Shown here one piece after another: positions 7,914 through 19,607 of a DNA stretch of 64,000 nucleotides; position 1 is the first letter of the stretch; the number at the start of each line of letters is the position of its first letter. Source of the stretch: Candidatus Saccharimonadota bacterium (lineage in GTDB: Bacteria > Patescibacteriota > Saccharimonadia > Saccharimonadales > Saccharimonadaceae); the NCBI GenBank assembly GCA_946893605.1, contig OX335598.1, positions 620,001 to 684,000 of the forward strand, written 5' to 3'. A program made the translations under genes and the position numbers. A model generated the notes under the pieces. That model made no database searches. It had not been told where the DNA came from and worked only from the letters and a program-made list of their open reading frames with translations.

Positions 7914-9317
7914 TTTTTACTTCAAAATTGTTCTGGTCGTTCTTGATATCTTAGCTTTATTAAGTGCATTTACTATTGCCTATATTTTGCGAATTTCCTA
8001 GACCCTAGACCATTCCATATCAGCATCAATGCCATGGATTTTATCACCTCCATTTTTATGACGTTGCCGTTGTGGATTGTGATGTTCTATTTCTTTGGTT
8101 TATACGACAGAGAGATTTACACGCACCCATTACGAAACTTCGGACGAATACTTTTAGCGTCAATAACTGGAATTATGATTATGATTTCCGTGGCGTTCTT
8201 TACCAATACTCCATTATTCCCAGCCAAACTTGTCGCGGTTTACGCCACTGGAATTGGCTTCATCTTACTAATGATTTTCCGCAGCGCCGCCAATATTGTT
8301 CGCCTAAAACTATTAAAGCGCGGTTTGGGTGCGCGCCGTGTTATATTAATTGGCAATTGTGACTTAACTCACGTTCTGACTGATTTTATAGAAACTAATC
8401 CGTTAACTGGCTTTAAGATTAGCGGAATTGTTGCGCAAACCCAGTTCATTCCTATTGAATTAAAAAAGCTTCGACGCTCGTCCTTAGAATCGGCGCTCAC
8501 CATGGATAAAATTGATGTTATTATCCAAACCGACTCAAAAACGTTAGCGAACATTATCAAATTGCCCAGAAACATTATCTGGATTTTTATCAAGCGCCGG
8601 AATTCGACGGAATTATGACCACCAAACACACTATTGATATCATCGACTCCGTGCCGCTAATTCACACCTCATCCGACGCCGCTAATGGGCTATGGGCGAA
8701 TTGTGAAGCGAATTATGGATATTATCGGTGGAACAGCTGGGATTATCATCGCCTCACCAATTATGCTTTTGGTGGCAATTGCCGTAAAAATCAGCGACCC
8801 AGCAGGACCGATTTTAATGCACGGCAAACAACAGAAACGTCTCACTCGCTACAATCGACCGTTTAAAGTCTACAAATTTCGCTCACATTATGCAAAGTTT
8901 GATGGCAAAACCGACGAAGAAGTGTTTCGAATGGTTGGTAAGCCTGAGCTAATTGAAGAATACCGTAAAAACGGCGACAAACTTGATCATGATTTTCGCG
9001 TGACGCCAGTTGGTCGATTTATTCGTCGCTTCAGTCTTGATGAATTGCCACAATTATTCAACGTCGTAAAGGGCGACATCAGCCTAGTCGGACCGCGAGC
9101 GCTGGTGCCACACGAGTTAAGCGCCTACGACAAAAAACATGTTTTATTAGCGGTCAAATCAGGACTCACTGGACTTGCAGTAGTGTCTGGTCGGCGCAGT
9201 ATTAGCTTTGAAGAGCGTCGACGAATCGACTTATATTATGTTCAAAACTGGAGTATCTGGATGGACATCACGATTTTATTAAAAACCTGCTTGGTCATTT
9301 TCCAGAAAGATAATTAA
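7897..9317 (+). CDS. Undecaprenyl-phosphate sugar-1-phosphate transferase (polyprenyl glycosylphosphotransferase; frameshifts)
   Basis: The intended protein is about 475 aa. It starts at MRKKSDFYFKIVLVVLDILA (7897), has N-terminal membrane helices, a nucleotide-binding-like domain (GARRVILIGNCDLT), one further helix (IIGGTAGIIIASPIMLLVAI) and the bacterial sugar transferase domain (PFKVYKFRSH; RFIRRFSLDELPQLFNVVKG; SLVGPRALVPHE). It would load the first sugar phosphate onto undecaprenyl phosphate to begin the polymer. The frame is broken near 7998 (a T missing in TCCTTAGAC), near 8560 and near 8675; each break restores homology with a single base. It sits between the ligase-like gene and a GT4 gene, overlapping both. 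Confidence 0.85.
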
Positions 9318-10456
9318 TGAGTAAGCCAAAAATTGCCATAGTTCACGATTGGATTTACGGCGGCGGAGCCGAAAAAAGTCGTTTTGGAAATTCACAAATT
9401 GTACCCAGATGCGCCAATTTATACTTCTTTTTGTAGCGATGAATGGCGAGAAAGGTTAAATAATAAAGTTGTTACTGGCTATTTACAGCGATGGCCGTTT
9501 TCAAAAATTCGACGATTACTGCCACTTAGGCAATGGTGGTTTGCTAAGCTTGATCTTAGCGAATTTGACATTATCATCTCCAGTTCGGGAAATGGCGAGG
9601 CAAAATTGTCCGCAAGTCCAGACCAGATCAACTTCATATTTGTTACTGTCACACGCCAACGCATTTTTATTGGCGACATTATGACGAATACATCAAACGA
9701 CCAAGTTTCCGTCCGCAATGGCTGGCGCGCCTGGGACTTAAAAACCTAGTCCGACCACTGAAAAAACGAGATTTTAACGCCGCTCAGCAAGTTGATGTTT
9801 TTATCGCCAACTCTACGGGAATTCAGGCTGATATTGAAGAGTTTTACCAGCGAAAAAGTACGGTTATTTTTCCGCCAATTGACGTATCGAGCTTTTCGCC
9901 ACTTGCTAAAAATCGCAAGCAAACATCCATCCCAAAAAAACCTCGCTGCCTGATTTGGGGGCGAATTGTGCCAATGAAACGGCTTGACATTGCTATTAAA
10001 GCCTGTCATAAGCTTGGCTGGCAATTAGATATTATTGGAAAAGGTCCAGACGTTGACAACCTGAAGAATATCGCCGATAAACACACTACTTTCTTAGGAT
10101 TTGTTGATAATGCCACACGGGAAAAATACATTAAAAAAGCAGATTTGTTTATTTTTTGTTCACACGAAGATTTCGGAATTGCGCCAGTCGAAGCGTTGGC
10201 GTCTGGCATTCCGGTGGTTGCGTACGAAGCTGGCGGCGCACTTGATTATATAAAACCTGAAAAAAACGGCTGGTTCTTTTCTGAGCAAACAGATTCTTCA
10301 TTGATAGAAATCTTAGAGAAACTTCCAGGAAAAAAAGTTTCACCAACAAAAATCTCAGCCACAGCAAACGAATTTTCAGCCGCAATTTTCCATAAAGCGA
10401 TAAAAAATATAGTTGATAAATCATGGAAGGAACATTATCGTGAAAATCGTAATTGA
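9317..10456 (+). CDS. GT4-family glycosyltransferase (two frameshifts)
   Basis: About 380 aa. The N terminus MSKPKIAIVHDWIYGGGAEK is followed after one extra A near 9378 by VVLEIHKLYPDAPIYTS. After one missing T near 9640 comes YCHTPTHFYWRHYDEYI, characteristic of mannosyl/rhamnosyltransferases of this group, then the GT-B donor site (GRIVPMKRLDIAIKA, GKGPDVDNL, SHEDFGIAPVEALASGIPVV with the E-x7-E motif). It probably adds a hexose to the lipid-linked chain in the cytoplasm. It starts in a TAATG overlap with the transferase gene and overlaps the next glycosyltransferase by 17 bases, indicating one operon. Confidence 0.85.
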
Positions 10457-11535
10457 CGCCCGAACATTAAGGACTAGCACTGGTCGCTACATCGAACGGC
10501 TGATTCATTATTTGCAGAAAATTGATAATAAAAACGATTATGTTATTCTGCTCAAGCCAAAGGATTTTGATAGTTGGCAACCGAGCAATCCGCGCTTTAA
10601 AAAAGTCATTTGTCCCTACAAAGAATACACTTTCGCCGAGCAAATCGGCTTTAAAACAACTTGGAAAGTCTCCATCCAGACTTAGTTCATTTTGCGATGG
10701 TTCAGCAGCCTGTTTGGTATAATTCCAGCCCAGTTGTTACTACGATGCAAGATTTAACCACTGTTCGCTTCAAAATCCTGATAAAAATCCTGTCGTTTTC
10801 TGGATTAAGCAGCAAATTTACAAATGGGTCAATAAAAAAGTTGCGAAAAAATCTTCGCATATTATTACAATTTCCAACTTCGTAAAAAATGATTTGATTA
10901 AATTCACCGGCGTAAACCCAGAGAAAATTACTGTAACTTTGGAGTCTGCGGATGAATTACCAAAAGGCAACGAACCTGTTGATGAGTTGATTGGTAAAAA
11001 ATTCATTATGTATATCGGTAGACCAACGCCACATAAAAACCTTCGACGACTAATTGACGCGTTTGCTTTGTTACAGAAAAAATATCCAGATTTAACGCTG
11101 GCTTTGGCAGGTAAAAAAGATAGCAATTACACTCGCCACGAGACATATGTAAATGAGCATGGAATTAAAAACGTCGTGTTTACCGGCTTTATATCAGACG
11201 AGCAATTACGCTGGATGTACGAAAATACGGCAGTTTATTGCTTCCCTTCGCTCAGTGAAGGATTTGGTTTGCCAGGACTAGAGGCAATGCTACACGGCGC
11301 GCCAGTCGCATCGAGCACAGCCACTTGCTTACCAGAAACCCACGGTGATGCTGCTCACTATTTTGATCCTTTCAGTGTCGAGGATATAGCAAAATCAATT
11401 GACGACATCTTATCTGACGACAAATTACGCAATGAACTCGTTAAAAAAGGCGGGAAACACGTTAAGACATTTTCATGGCAGCGCATGGCCGAGCAAACTT
11501 TGGCTGTATATGAAAAATATGGTCGGAAAAGCTGA
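10440..11535 (+). CDS. GT4-family glycosyltransferase (two frameshifts)
   Basis: About 365 aa starting at GTG 10440 (VKIVIDARTLRTSTGRYIER) with GGAAGGAAC before it. The frame is lost by one missing A near 10655 and one base near 10770, with matching sequence in the adjoining frames (SLHPDLVHFAMVQQP; NFVKNDL). The donor domain is intact: YIGRPTPHKNLRRLIDAFAL, PSLSEGFGLPGLEAMLHGAP (E-x7-E). It resembles mannosyltransferases acting on polysaccharide or lipid acceptors. It is last in the plus-strand unit starting at 6517 and converges on the nucleotidyltransferase gene. Confidence 0.85.
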
Positions 11536-11537
11536 GA

Positions 11538-11975
11538 TTAGCTTTCCTGTCCGGTAGCTTGATTAATTCGAGTAGACGAGTCTGCTTTATTTGAACCACC
11601 AACCCCATAGACCATTTCAATGTTATACTTTTCGCAAACATCACGCTCTGGAACAACTTCCGGTGCCGACCTATCGCCACCATTTGCAAACACCAATTGG
11701 CATCCCGGATATTGCCGAGCAATCATCTCTAAGGTTTCCGTAACCGGAGGATTCTCATCAATAGAAAGCATCACCTGATCCACGCCCTTTAATGCTCGCA
11801 TTAAGCGGAGTCGATTTTCCTCATTAAGGATAATTTTTCCTTTTTTTAGCAATTGCTGTTTGTCGTTATTTACCACTACAATCAAATAATCACCCATTTT
11901 TGCGGCTGCCTCAATCATATCTAAATGCCCGCCGTGTAATGGATTAAAATAGCCACTAACAATTACAACTTTCAT
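11538..11975 (-). CDS. Cytidylyltransferase-like nucleotidyltransferase (RfaE/TagD-type)
   Basis: A 145-aa single-domain protein with the HxGH signature (GYFNPLHGGHLDMIEAA, residues 8-24) and the C-terminal SSTRIN motif, as in glycerol-3-phosphate cytidylyltransferase and heptose-1-phosphate adenylyltransferase. It would activate a sugar or polyol phosphate with CTP or ATP for a surface polymer; the substrate is not determined. AGGAGGATATT precedes the ATG at 11975. It is the only minus-strand gene in this part of the glycan region and is divergent from rfbB. Confidence 0.82.
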   Translation of the reverse strand: MKVVIVSGYFNPLHGGHLDMIEAAAKMGDYLIVVVNNDKQQLLKKGKIILNEENRLRLMRALKGVDQVMLSIDENPPVTETLEMIARQYPGCQLVFANGGDRSAPEVVPERDVCEKYNIEMVYGVGGSNKADSSTRINQATGQES

Positions 11976-12010
11976 AATATCCTCCTCTGTAACTTCTCTA
12001 TTATACCTGA

Positions 12011-13036
<1,026 letters not shown>

Positions 13037-13038
13037 TT

Positions 13039-13605
13039 ATGTTTGACCCAACTGACTACAATGAGCTTACAGTCACTGAATCATCAATTCCAGGGTTATT
13101 TGTTATTAAATTACCCGTACATGGCGACAATCGCGGCTGGTTCAAAGAGAATTATCAAAAAGAAAAAATGGAAGCCTTAGGCTTGCCATCGTTCAATATC
13201 GTACAAAACAATATCAGCTTCAATGACAAAACTGGCGCCACTCGTGGACTTCATGCTGAGCCTTGGAACAAATTTATATCAACTGCTAACGGTCGTGTTT
13301 TCGGCGCTTGGTGTGACCTCCGTAAAGGTGAGAGTTTCGGCCGAGTTTTCACGCACGAGATTAATCCGGGTACGTCAATTTTCGTTCCTAAGGGCGTAGC
13401 TAACGGCTATCAAACACTTGATGATAATGTAGCCTACACGTATCTAGTTGATGCTCATTGGTTCCCAGATGCTAAATATACTTTTGTTAATTTATTTGAT
13501 CCAGAACTAAAGATCAACTGGCCAATTGATAAGGATCAAGCAATTATTTCCGAAAAAGACGCTGCACATCCACTATTAAGTAATGTAATTCCTATGGAGG
13601 TATAA
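13039..13605 (+). CDS. rfbC: dTDP-4-dehydrorhamnose 3,5-epimerase
   Basis: A 188-aa cupin-fold protein. Key pieces are GDNRGWFKENYQ, the catalytic His in TRGLHAEPWNKFI, GAWCDLRKGESFG, and the Tyr-containing substrate loop NGYQTLDDNVAYTYLVD. It epimerises C3 and C5 of dTDP-4-keto-6-deoxyglucose. RGLHAEP instead of RGLHYQ is the variant I associate with some actinobacterial-type RmlC proteins. It lies two bases after rfbB and four bases before rfbD. Confidence 0.92.
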   Translation: MFDPTDYNELTVTESSIPGLFVIKLPVHGDNRGWFKENYQKEKMEALGLPSFNIVQNNISFNDKTGATRGLHAEPWNKFISTANGRVFGAWCDLRKGESFGRVFTHEINPGTSIFVPKGVANGYQTLDDNVAYTYLVDAHWFPDAKYTFVNLFDPELKINWPIDKDQAIISEKDAAHPLLSNVIPMEV

Positions 13606-13609
13606 AATT

Positions 13610-14461
13610 ATGGACGATAATAAAATTTTCATTATTGGTGCTAACGGACAACTAGGATTAGCCCTACAAAGACAATACCCTAATGCCAAATCTGCTGACA
13701 TTGACACTCTTGATATCACAGACTTAGAATCAGTTGAGTCTTTCGACTGGTCCAACATTGATATTGTACTTAACGCTGCTGCCTTTACTAATGTCGATGG
13801 AGCAGAAACCGAAGAAGGTCGCGTAGCGTCTTGGAAGGTTAATGCATCTGCAGTGTCTAACCTTACTCGGGTATGCCGAAAATATGATATGACAATGGTT
13901 CACATTTCCAGCGATTACGTATTCGACGGAACCCAAAAACCCCACACAGAGGACGAGCCACTTAGTCCGCTTAGTGTCTATGGTCAGAGTAAGGCTGCGG
14001 GAGATCTATTAGTTGAACAATTAGACCGCTTCTATCTACTTCGATCCACATGGGTAATTGGTGAAGGCAAAAATTTTGTTCGCACCATGCTAGGATTGGC
14101 GGAAAAAAACATCTCGCCAACCGTTGTTAATGACCAAATAGGTCGCTTAACGTTCACTAGTGAGCTAGTGCGTATTATAGATCATTTATTGTCAACTAAG
14201 GCTCCATTCGGAACTTACAATGCAACGAATGACGGACCACTCGCTTCTTGGGCAGACATTACTAGAAAAATATTTGAATTATCTAATCATAAAGACTTAA
14301 TCGTTTCTAATACAACTACCGCAGAATATTTTGCCAACAAACCTGGAGTTGCGCCACGACCGCTCAATAGTGATATGAGTCTAGACAAACTACACTCTAC
14401 AGGATTTCAAAGCCGTAACTGGGAGGAAGACCTAAGGCAATATATCTCGAACAACGCCTAA
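13610..14461 (+). CDS. rfbD: dTDP-4-dehydrorhamnose reductase
   Basis: A 283-aa SDR protein with IIGANGQLGLAL (NADPH site), LNAAAFTNVDGAE, HISSDYVFDG, and the catalytic YGQSKAAGD. It performs the last reduction that gives dTDP-L-rhamnose. The frame is intact. GGAGGTATAAAATTATG at its start contains the rfbC stop, so rfbC and rfbD are coupled. Confidence 0.93.
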   Translation: MDDNKIFIIGANGQLGLALQRQYPNAKSADIDTLDITDLESVESFDWSNIDIVLNAAAFTNVDGAETEEGRVASWKVNASAVSNLTRVCRKYDMTMVHISSDYVFDGTQKPHTEDEPLSPLSVYGQSKAAGDLLVEQLDRFYLLRSTWVIGEGKNFVRTMLGLAEKNISPTVVNDQIGRLTFTSELVRIIDHLLSTKAPFGTYNATNDGPLASWADITRKIFELSNHKDLIVSNTTTAEYFANKPGVAPRPLNSDMSLDKLHSTGFQSRNWEEDLRQYISNNA

Positions 14462-14547
14462 AAAATACAACCTCCATTGATCTCAAAACCGTTTAACCTT
14501 GATACTGTCGAATCATAGATATATAATCATACAACACAAAGGAGAAT

Positions 14548-15396
14548 ATGATGAAGGGAATAATTTTAGCGGGTGGATCGGGTACGCGTCTATGGCCAAT
14601 TACAAAAGCCATAAGTAAACAGTTGATGCCCATTTATGACAAACCGATGATTTACTATCCGCTAACCACGTTAATGCAAGCAGGAATTCGTGATATTTTA
14701 ATAATCACTACTCCAGACGATCAAAACGGCTTCAAAAAACTTCTTGGCGATGGATCACAGTGGGGCATAAATTTAGAATACGCTGTTCAACCTACACCAG
14801 ACGGTCTAGCACAAGCTTTTATTATCGGCGAAAACTTTATCGGCAATGATAAAGTGGCATTAATACTTGGCGACAACATATTCTACGGAGCCGCCCTTGA
14901 TAATTCATTACAAGAATGCACAGACCCCGACGGTGGTATTGTATTTGCATATAAAGTGCTTGATCCCGAACGCTATGGAGTGGTTGAATTTAACGAGAAT
15001 AATCAAGCTGTTTCCATCGAGGAAAAACCAGTGCATCCAAAATCCCACTTCGCAGTTGTCGGCTTATATTTTTATGACAATGACGTAGTAGATATTGCTA
15101 AAAATGTAAAGCCATCCGACAGAGGAGAACTGGAAATAACATCCGTAAACGCTGAATATCTACATCGCAAAAAACTCAAAGTGCAGACTTTAGACAACGG
15201 TGATGTATGGCTTGATACTGGCACAATAAATAGCTTAACCGATGCCGAAGATTTTGTACGTGTAATCCAAACAAGGACTGGACAAATAGTCGGATCACCC
15301 GAAGCAACTGCCTTTCAAAACGGTTGGATTTCCAAGGAACAGTTAGAAATCCTTGCCGAACCATTAAAAAAATCTGGATACGGCAAATATCTATAA
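14548..15396 (+). CDS. rfbA: Glucose-1-phosphate thymidylyltransferase
   Basis: A 282-aa nucleotidyltransferase with the signature [20 protein letters not shown], the dimer/active-site segments [19 protein letters not shown] and ILGDNIFYG, and EKPVHPKS. It makes dTDP-glucose from dTTP and glucose-1-phosphate, the first step of the rhamnose pathway. It follows rfbD after 86 bases; a TATAAT-like sequence near 14520 and AAAGGAG before the ATG suggest its own promoter as well. Its 3' end overlaps a small minus-strand reading frame. Confidence 0.95.
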   Translation: MMKGIILAGGSGTRLWPITKAISKQLMPIYDKPMIYYPLTTLMQAGIRDILIITTPDDQNGFKKLLGDGSQWGINLEYAVQPTPDGLAQAFIIGENFIGNDKVALILGDNIFYGAALDNSLQECTDPDGGIVFAYKVLDPERYGVVEFNENNQAVSIEEKPVHPKSHFAVVGLYFYDNDVVDIAKNVKPSDRGELEITSVNAEYLHRKKLKVQTLDNGDVWLDTGTINSLTDAEDFVRVIQTRTGQIVGSPEATAFQNGWISKEQLEILAEPLKKSGYGKYL

Positions 15397-15540
15397 ACTC
15401 CTACAAGCACTGACGACATCGTTCGTAGACAATCCGTCCACATTCATAACCACAACTCTGTCATAGCCGAGGGCGTTATATACAGTATTCTTAATTAAAT
15501 CATCCCACGGATTTAAAATAAGCCATTTTTTATTCCACAT
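15391..15540 (-). CDS. Possible small protein overlapping the gtrA stop
   Basis: A 49-aa frame beginning [18 protein letters not shown]. Its ATG lies inside the last codons of the GtrA gene, so it could be translated by coupling. It ends six bases inside rfbA on the opposite strand. I recognise no family. It may be real, or the remnant of a longer C terminus. Confidence 0.3.
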   Translation of the reverse strand: MWNKKWLILNPWDDLIKNTVYNALGYDRVVVMNVDGLSTNDVVSACRSL

Positions 15541-15979
15541 TTTTATTATTATCCTTTGAAAAAATAAATAAATTAAAAACCAGAAAGTTCCAAATTGCAA
15601 ATACTGCAGTCACTATAACTTTCGCCCATTGGATATCCAGTATGTTAGAGTTTACTAATGTAGCAATAATTACTGAAGTTGCCACCATATTGAAAATACT
15701 AAGTAGCGTATAGAGAATAATTTGCGATCTTAAAGAAAATCTATCATATTGACTATGATTAAAAACTTTCTTACGATTCGCAGGAAAGTTAAAAACAAAT
15801 CCCGACAAAAAGCCAATACTACTAGCCAAAAAAGCTGGCAAATGTATATTGTGATATAAAATATACGATATTGATGCGTCTATTAGCAGTGTAATACCGC
15901 CTACAACAAGAAATAAAAAGATTTTTAAAAATATACCATTTTTCATATTATCTTTATTAAGAATATCATATTCGTTCAT
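15530..15979 (-). CDS. GtrA-family membrane protein
   Basis: A 149-aa protein with four hydrophobic helices of GtrA type (VVGGITLLIDASISYIL; FLASSIGFLSGFVFNF; a middle helix; VIVTAVFAIWNFLVFNLFIF) and the family's NFPANRKKVF motif. GtrA proteins are thought to help flip or present polyprenyl-phosphate sugars for glycan modification. It is divergent from a polyprenyl-phosphate GT2 gene 32 bases away, the usual partner. Confidence 0.88.
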   Translation of the reverse strand: MNEYDILNKDNMKNGIFLKIFLFLVVGGITLLIDASISYILYHNIHLPAFLASSIGFLSGFVFNFPANRKKVFNHSQYDRFSLRSQIILYTLLSIFNMVATSVIIATLVNSNILDIQWAKVIVTAVFAIWNFLVFNLFIFSKDNNKNVE

Positions 15980-15998
15980 AATGCATATACGATTGTAG

Positions 15999-16011
15999 TA
16001 TAATTGATTAT
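15999..16011 (+). promoter_or_regulatory. Leaderless -10 promoter of the GT2 gene at 16012
   Basis: TATAAT at 15999-16004 is followed by seven bases (TGATTAT) and the ATG at 16012. The intergenic gap to the divergent gtrA gene is only 32 bases. Confidence 0.55.
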
Positions 16012-16968
16012 ATGTACAGAAAACTAGAGACCGCAGTCGTTATACCTTGTTATAACGAAGAGAAAATGATTACTCAAACAATAAAGAAAATACCAGAATA
16101 TATAGATCATATTATAGCCGTCAATGATGCTAGCACTGATAACACTATTGGAGTCTTGAAAAAACTAAAAAAACAATATAGCAAGCTTATCATTGTTGAC
16201 AATAAGGTAAATCAAGGCGTCGGAGGAGCTCTTATCGCTGGATATGATTATGCGATAAAAAATACTAAAGCAACAGCTATCGGTATAGTCGCAGGAGATG
16301 ATCAGTTTGATTCATCATATCTAAAGGCAATGCTGGATGACTTCATAGATCAATCAGCAGACTACGTAAAAGCAAGTAGATTTTTCCATCGAGAAGCCTT
16401 CAAAACTATGCCAAAATATCGCCAATTTGGAAACATATTCATATCTCTACTCACCAAATTTTCTACTGGGTATTATTCTATTACAGACATCACTAACGGG
16501 TGCGGTTGGTTACGTCGTGAAATAATTGAAAAAGTCGATTTTTCTATAGTAGAAAAACGTTATGATTACGAAACTAGTATGCTGACTGCTCTGTCGATAG
16601 CTAACGCTAAAGTCATTGACCATGCTGTACCAGCACATTACGGCGACGAAAAATCAACCATCAAGCTAATCCCGACAGCCTGGAGAAATCTAAAGGCTGT
16701 ATGGAAAGGATTCTGGCGCAGGATTTATTACAAATATGTATTATATGGTTTTCATCCCGTAGCACTATTCCTATTCACGGGTATGTTTTTCTTAATAATA
16801 TCACTATTATTGGCTATATTTCTGTTATACGTTAAGTTATTTGCCCACCAGTCACCGACCGCAGGCAGCGTAATGTTAGCTGTACTACCGTTTATACTAG
16901 GAATACAGTTAACGTTGACAGCCCTTACAATCGACGTATCCAACGAAAATAATAACTTTAAGAAATAG
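16012..16968 (+). CDS. GT2 polyprenyl-phosphate glycosyltransferase (DPM1/GtrB-like)
   Basis: A 318-aa protein. The GT-A domain has VVIPCYNEEKMITQTIKKIP, AVNDASTDNT, the donor/metal site VAGDDQFD and GCGWLRREII. Two C-terminal helices (LFLFTGMFFLIISLLLAIFL and VMLAVLPFILGIQLTLTAL) anchor it in the membrane. It should transfer a sugar from an NDP-sugar to undecaprenyl phosphate. The pairing with GtrA next door supports this. The frame is intact. Confidence 0.88.
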   Translation: MYRKLETAVVIPCYNEEKMITQTIKKIPEYIDHIIAVNDASTDNTIGVLKKLKKQYSKLIIVDNKVNQGVGGALIAGYDYAIKNTKATAIGIVAGDDQFDSSYLKAMLDDFIDQSADYVKASRFFHREAFKTMPKYRQFGNIFISLLTKFSTGYYSITDITNGCGWLRREIIEKVDFSIVEKRYDYETSMLTALSIANAKVIDHAVPAHYGDEKSTIKLIPTAWRNLKAVWKGFWRRIYYKYVLYGFHPVALFLFTGMFFLIISLLLAIFLLYVKLFAHQSPTAGSVMLAVLPFILGIQLTLTALTIDVSNENNNFKK

Positions 16969-16977
16969 GCTACCAGA

Positions 16978-17633
16978 TTAAAGATTAATGTTAGCCACGT
17001 CACCAATACCGTCAACTAAATAGTCTGACTCCATTGATTTCAAGAACTCCTTACTACGAATTCCACTCAAAAGAGCAATACTGGTCGCATTGAGCTGCTG
17101 AGCCGCAGCAACATCAGCTTCAGTATCTCCAACAATAATAGAGTCTTCAGGATTATCTATTGTTTGCTTAATTATATCTGCCTTTTTTAATAATGTACCT
17201 TCTTTTGTGTCACTATGCCCTGATAAAATTTTTTCAAAAAAGCACCCAATCCCCAACTTTTCAATCTGCTTATCTAGAGCGTCTGAGTTTCGTCTTAAAC
17301 TAAGTAAGTATAGCTTATTACCATTCGAGGATAGCTTTTTTAGCGTAGACAAGCTATCCACAAAAGCTCATCTCTACACAACTCCTCCAATGATTCTATG
17401 CGATCAATAAATAATTTGAGATAATCATCTCTATTATTTACCTCAAGCCCACTCATCGGCAATAATTCATTCCAGGAAATATTATCACGTTTCAATTCCC
17501 AATATTTCTTCTGATCAAGAGGTGTGCCGCCCATTTTTTCGACACACTTCTTATATACTCTATAATGGCGAGGAGCAATATCAACCAAAGTGCCGTCAAA
17601 ATCTATAAATATATTTCTATTTGCAATTTTCAT
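16978..17633 (-). CDS. HAD-family phosphatase (one frameshift)
   Basis: About 218 aa. HAD motif I is IFIDFDGTLVD near the N terminus, motif II LYLLSLRRN, motif III Lys in the middle, and motif IV IIVGDTEADVAAA. The frame shifts near 17355, where ELLW/ACLR passes to MDSLSTLKKL. It probably dephosphorylates a sugar phosphate or similar. The ATG at 17633 overlaps the end of the epimerase gene by 17 bases, so it is last in a minus-strand operon that starts at 21688. Confidence 0.8.
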
Positions 17634-18511
17634 AGAGATCACCCATCTCCTTAATTTTATCCGGAAAGAACACTTTAGGATGATAATCAAGTAGACTCTC
17701 TGCCTTTGATATATCAATAACTATATCGCAACCACCGTTATCAGACATAATATTTATACTGCTACTCGATCGCATACTTTTAATAATTGACTCCGCTGTT
17801 TCTTTAATAGAGACTCCCCTACCCGTCCCAATATTGATTACCCCAGCGCCCGCCGAATTAACTGCACATATAATACTACTAGCTACATCGTCAATATGCA
17901 CATAGTCGCGAAGAACTAGTGGACCATTGATAGTCAGATTATCTCCAGACTTAGCCGCTCTAATGAAATTAGGGATAGCTCTAGCAATTGGGTCATATCC
18001 GCCATACATTATTGAAAATCGCAGAATGGTAAGCTCTTTGTTATTTTTTTGCGCAAATGATTGAGCAATTACTTCGCTAGCTATCTTAGTGGAACTATAA
18101 TATGAACTACCAGACACGACATTATCTTCCGTAATCGGACCATTAATTTTTGTTTTATCATAAGCTTCTACAGTACTGCCGATAATAATCTTTTTTGCCT
18201 TTTTTACTAAAATACGTTAGAAGATTAATAGTCCCATCTATATTACCTTCCTTGCACTTCTCTAAACTGTCTTCGATAGATTTTTTTGGTACAAAAGCTG
18301 CCAAATGAACTATAACGTCAAACTCTTTATCAGCCAATACATCAGCAGCTATCTTTGAGTTCTCCTTACTAGACAAGTCGCATTCAACCCACTTAACATC
18401 ATCATAATCAATATTAGATCTGCCTAAACAAACTATCTCCCAGCTGGCAGGCGCCATTTCCAAAAAACGCCTGCCAACAAAACCAGATGCACCAGTAACG
18501 AGAATTTTCAC
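17617..18511 (-). CDS. NAD-dependent epimerase/dehydratase, extended SDR (one frameshift)
   Basis: About 298 aa from GTG 18511: VKILVTGASGFVGRRFLEMA (NAD site), VIVHLAAFVP, then an extra A in a homopolymer near 18200 breaks the frame. Homology resumes with IIIGSTVEAYDKTKI and the catalytic YYSSTKIASEV, and DYVHIDDVA. It should epimerise or dehydrate an NDP-sugar. It begins directly after the TAG of the ATP-grasp gene and overlaps the HAD gene. Confidence 0.82.
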
Positions 18512-19597
18512 CTATGATATTTCCTTAAGGATACGATCACGCTGAGCAACGCTCTCTTCTATAACTCCCATGTCCGACAAAACTGGTCGGAAATCCATTC
18601 CTCGAATCCATACTAGACCATCTGGTAGAGGATTGGTGTTATTATCAATCGCAGGAATCTCTTCGCCATAGCCAAGCTTAACAAACATTTCAGGCATATT
18701 AAGACCCGCTTGCGTAAAGAACTCGTGAGTCGTAAAGAATCGGCCAATATTAATTTCTGTTGGATTTGGTATACCATTTTTGTCGTAAGCCATATCCACA
18801 CCAAATAGACCATCTGGCCTACTATCAACAGCCAACACAGCCCTACGAGCAATATCATCAAGTTCGTCATCCGAATAAGTTAATCCCGTTCCAGTAGCGC
18901 CGGTGACACCTGATGGAGAAATTTTTGACAACTCCCAATATAAGCGCTTGCGTCCTTGAGCAACAACTAACTCGCCATCTTTCCATAACGACATCCAAGT
19001 AACTGTCTCCGGCTCAAGCAATTCTGATACTGTAAAATTACCAGACCACGAGCCATTTTTCTCTTGGAAATCTAACCAGTTTTTAGCAGTCTTAACATCG
19101 TGAACTGGAAGAGATCCACGACCGCCGGCTCCTGATATTGCGCGAATCCACATAGACCCACCCATCTCCTCTAATAGAGCATCTAAATCAGTATCTTTAC
19201 CTTCAATTAGTTTAGTCTTAGGAACTTTAATACCGGCCTTTTCCCATAGTTTAAACGACTCAAACTTATCTTGAAGGATCTTAACGGTTTCTTTGGCTGG
19301 AAAGAATGTTTTGGCTTTAATTTTCTCTCGATTCTCGCTCAAAAAACCAACCTCAACATCGTTTTGAGCGTGTACAAACTCAATATTTTCCTTCTCTATA
19401 ATGTAATTCAAAAAATCAATGTACTTTGGGTCGTTTGCTAACGGTGCTAGATATTTAACATCAACTTCAGCACGCTGTAAATAATATTTATCAGCATCCG
19501 TGCCAACAATGTAATATTCTTCATCCGCAGCTCTAAGGGATCGAATAAAGTTTGCAGAAGGCGATCCACCAGCACCTGTTACTAAAATTCTTTTCAT
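18512..19597 (-). CDS. ATP-grasp protein, carbamoyl-phosphate-synthase-like (PylC/surface-sugar type)
   Basis: A 361-aa protein: an N-terminal Rossmann-like preATP domain (ILVTGAGGSPSANFIRSL), then an ATP-grasp fold with KDKFESFKLWEKAGIKVP-like substrate entry, WIRAISGAGGRGSLPV (phosphate loop) and PTEINIGRFFTTHEF (metal-binding Glu/Asn). Such proteins ligate a carboxylate to an amine or nitrogen. In a glycan operon it may attach an amino acid to an aminosugar, but this is inference. Its start has AGGAGGATAAT. It lies between a sugar dehydrogenase and an epimerase. Confidence 0.78.
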   Translation of the reverse strand: MKRILVTGAGGSPSANFIRSLRAADEEYYIVGTDADKYYLQRAEVDVKYLAPLANDPKYIDFLNYIIEKENIEFVHAQNDVEVGFLSENREKIKAKTFFPAKETVKILQDKFESFKLWEKAGIKVPKTKLIEGKDTDLDALLEEMGGSMWIRAISGAGGRGSLPVHDVKTAKNWLDFQEKNGSWSGNFTVSELLEPETVTWMSLWKDGELVVAQGRKRLYWELSKISPSGVTGATGTGLTYSDDELDDIARRAVLAVDSRPDGLFGVDMAYDKNGIPNPTEINIGRFFTTHEFFTQAGLNMPEMFVKLGYGEEIPAIDNNTNPLPDGLVWIRGMDFRPVLSDMGVIEESVAQRDRILKEIS

Positions 19598-19607
19598 ATT
19601 ATCCTCC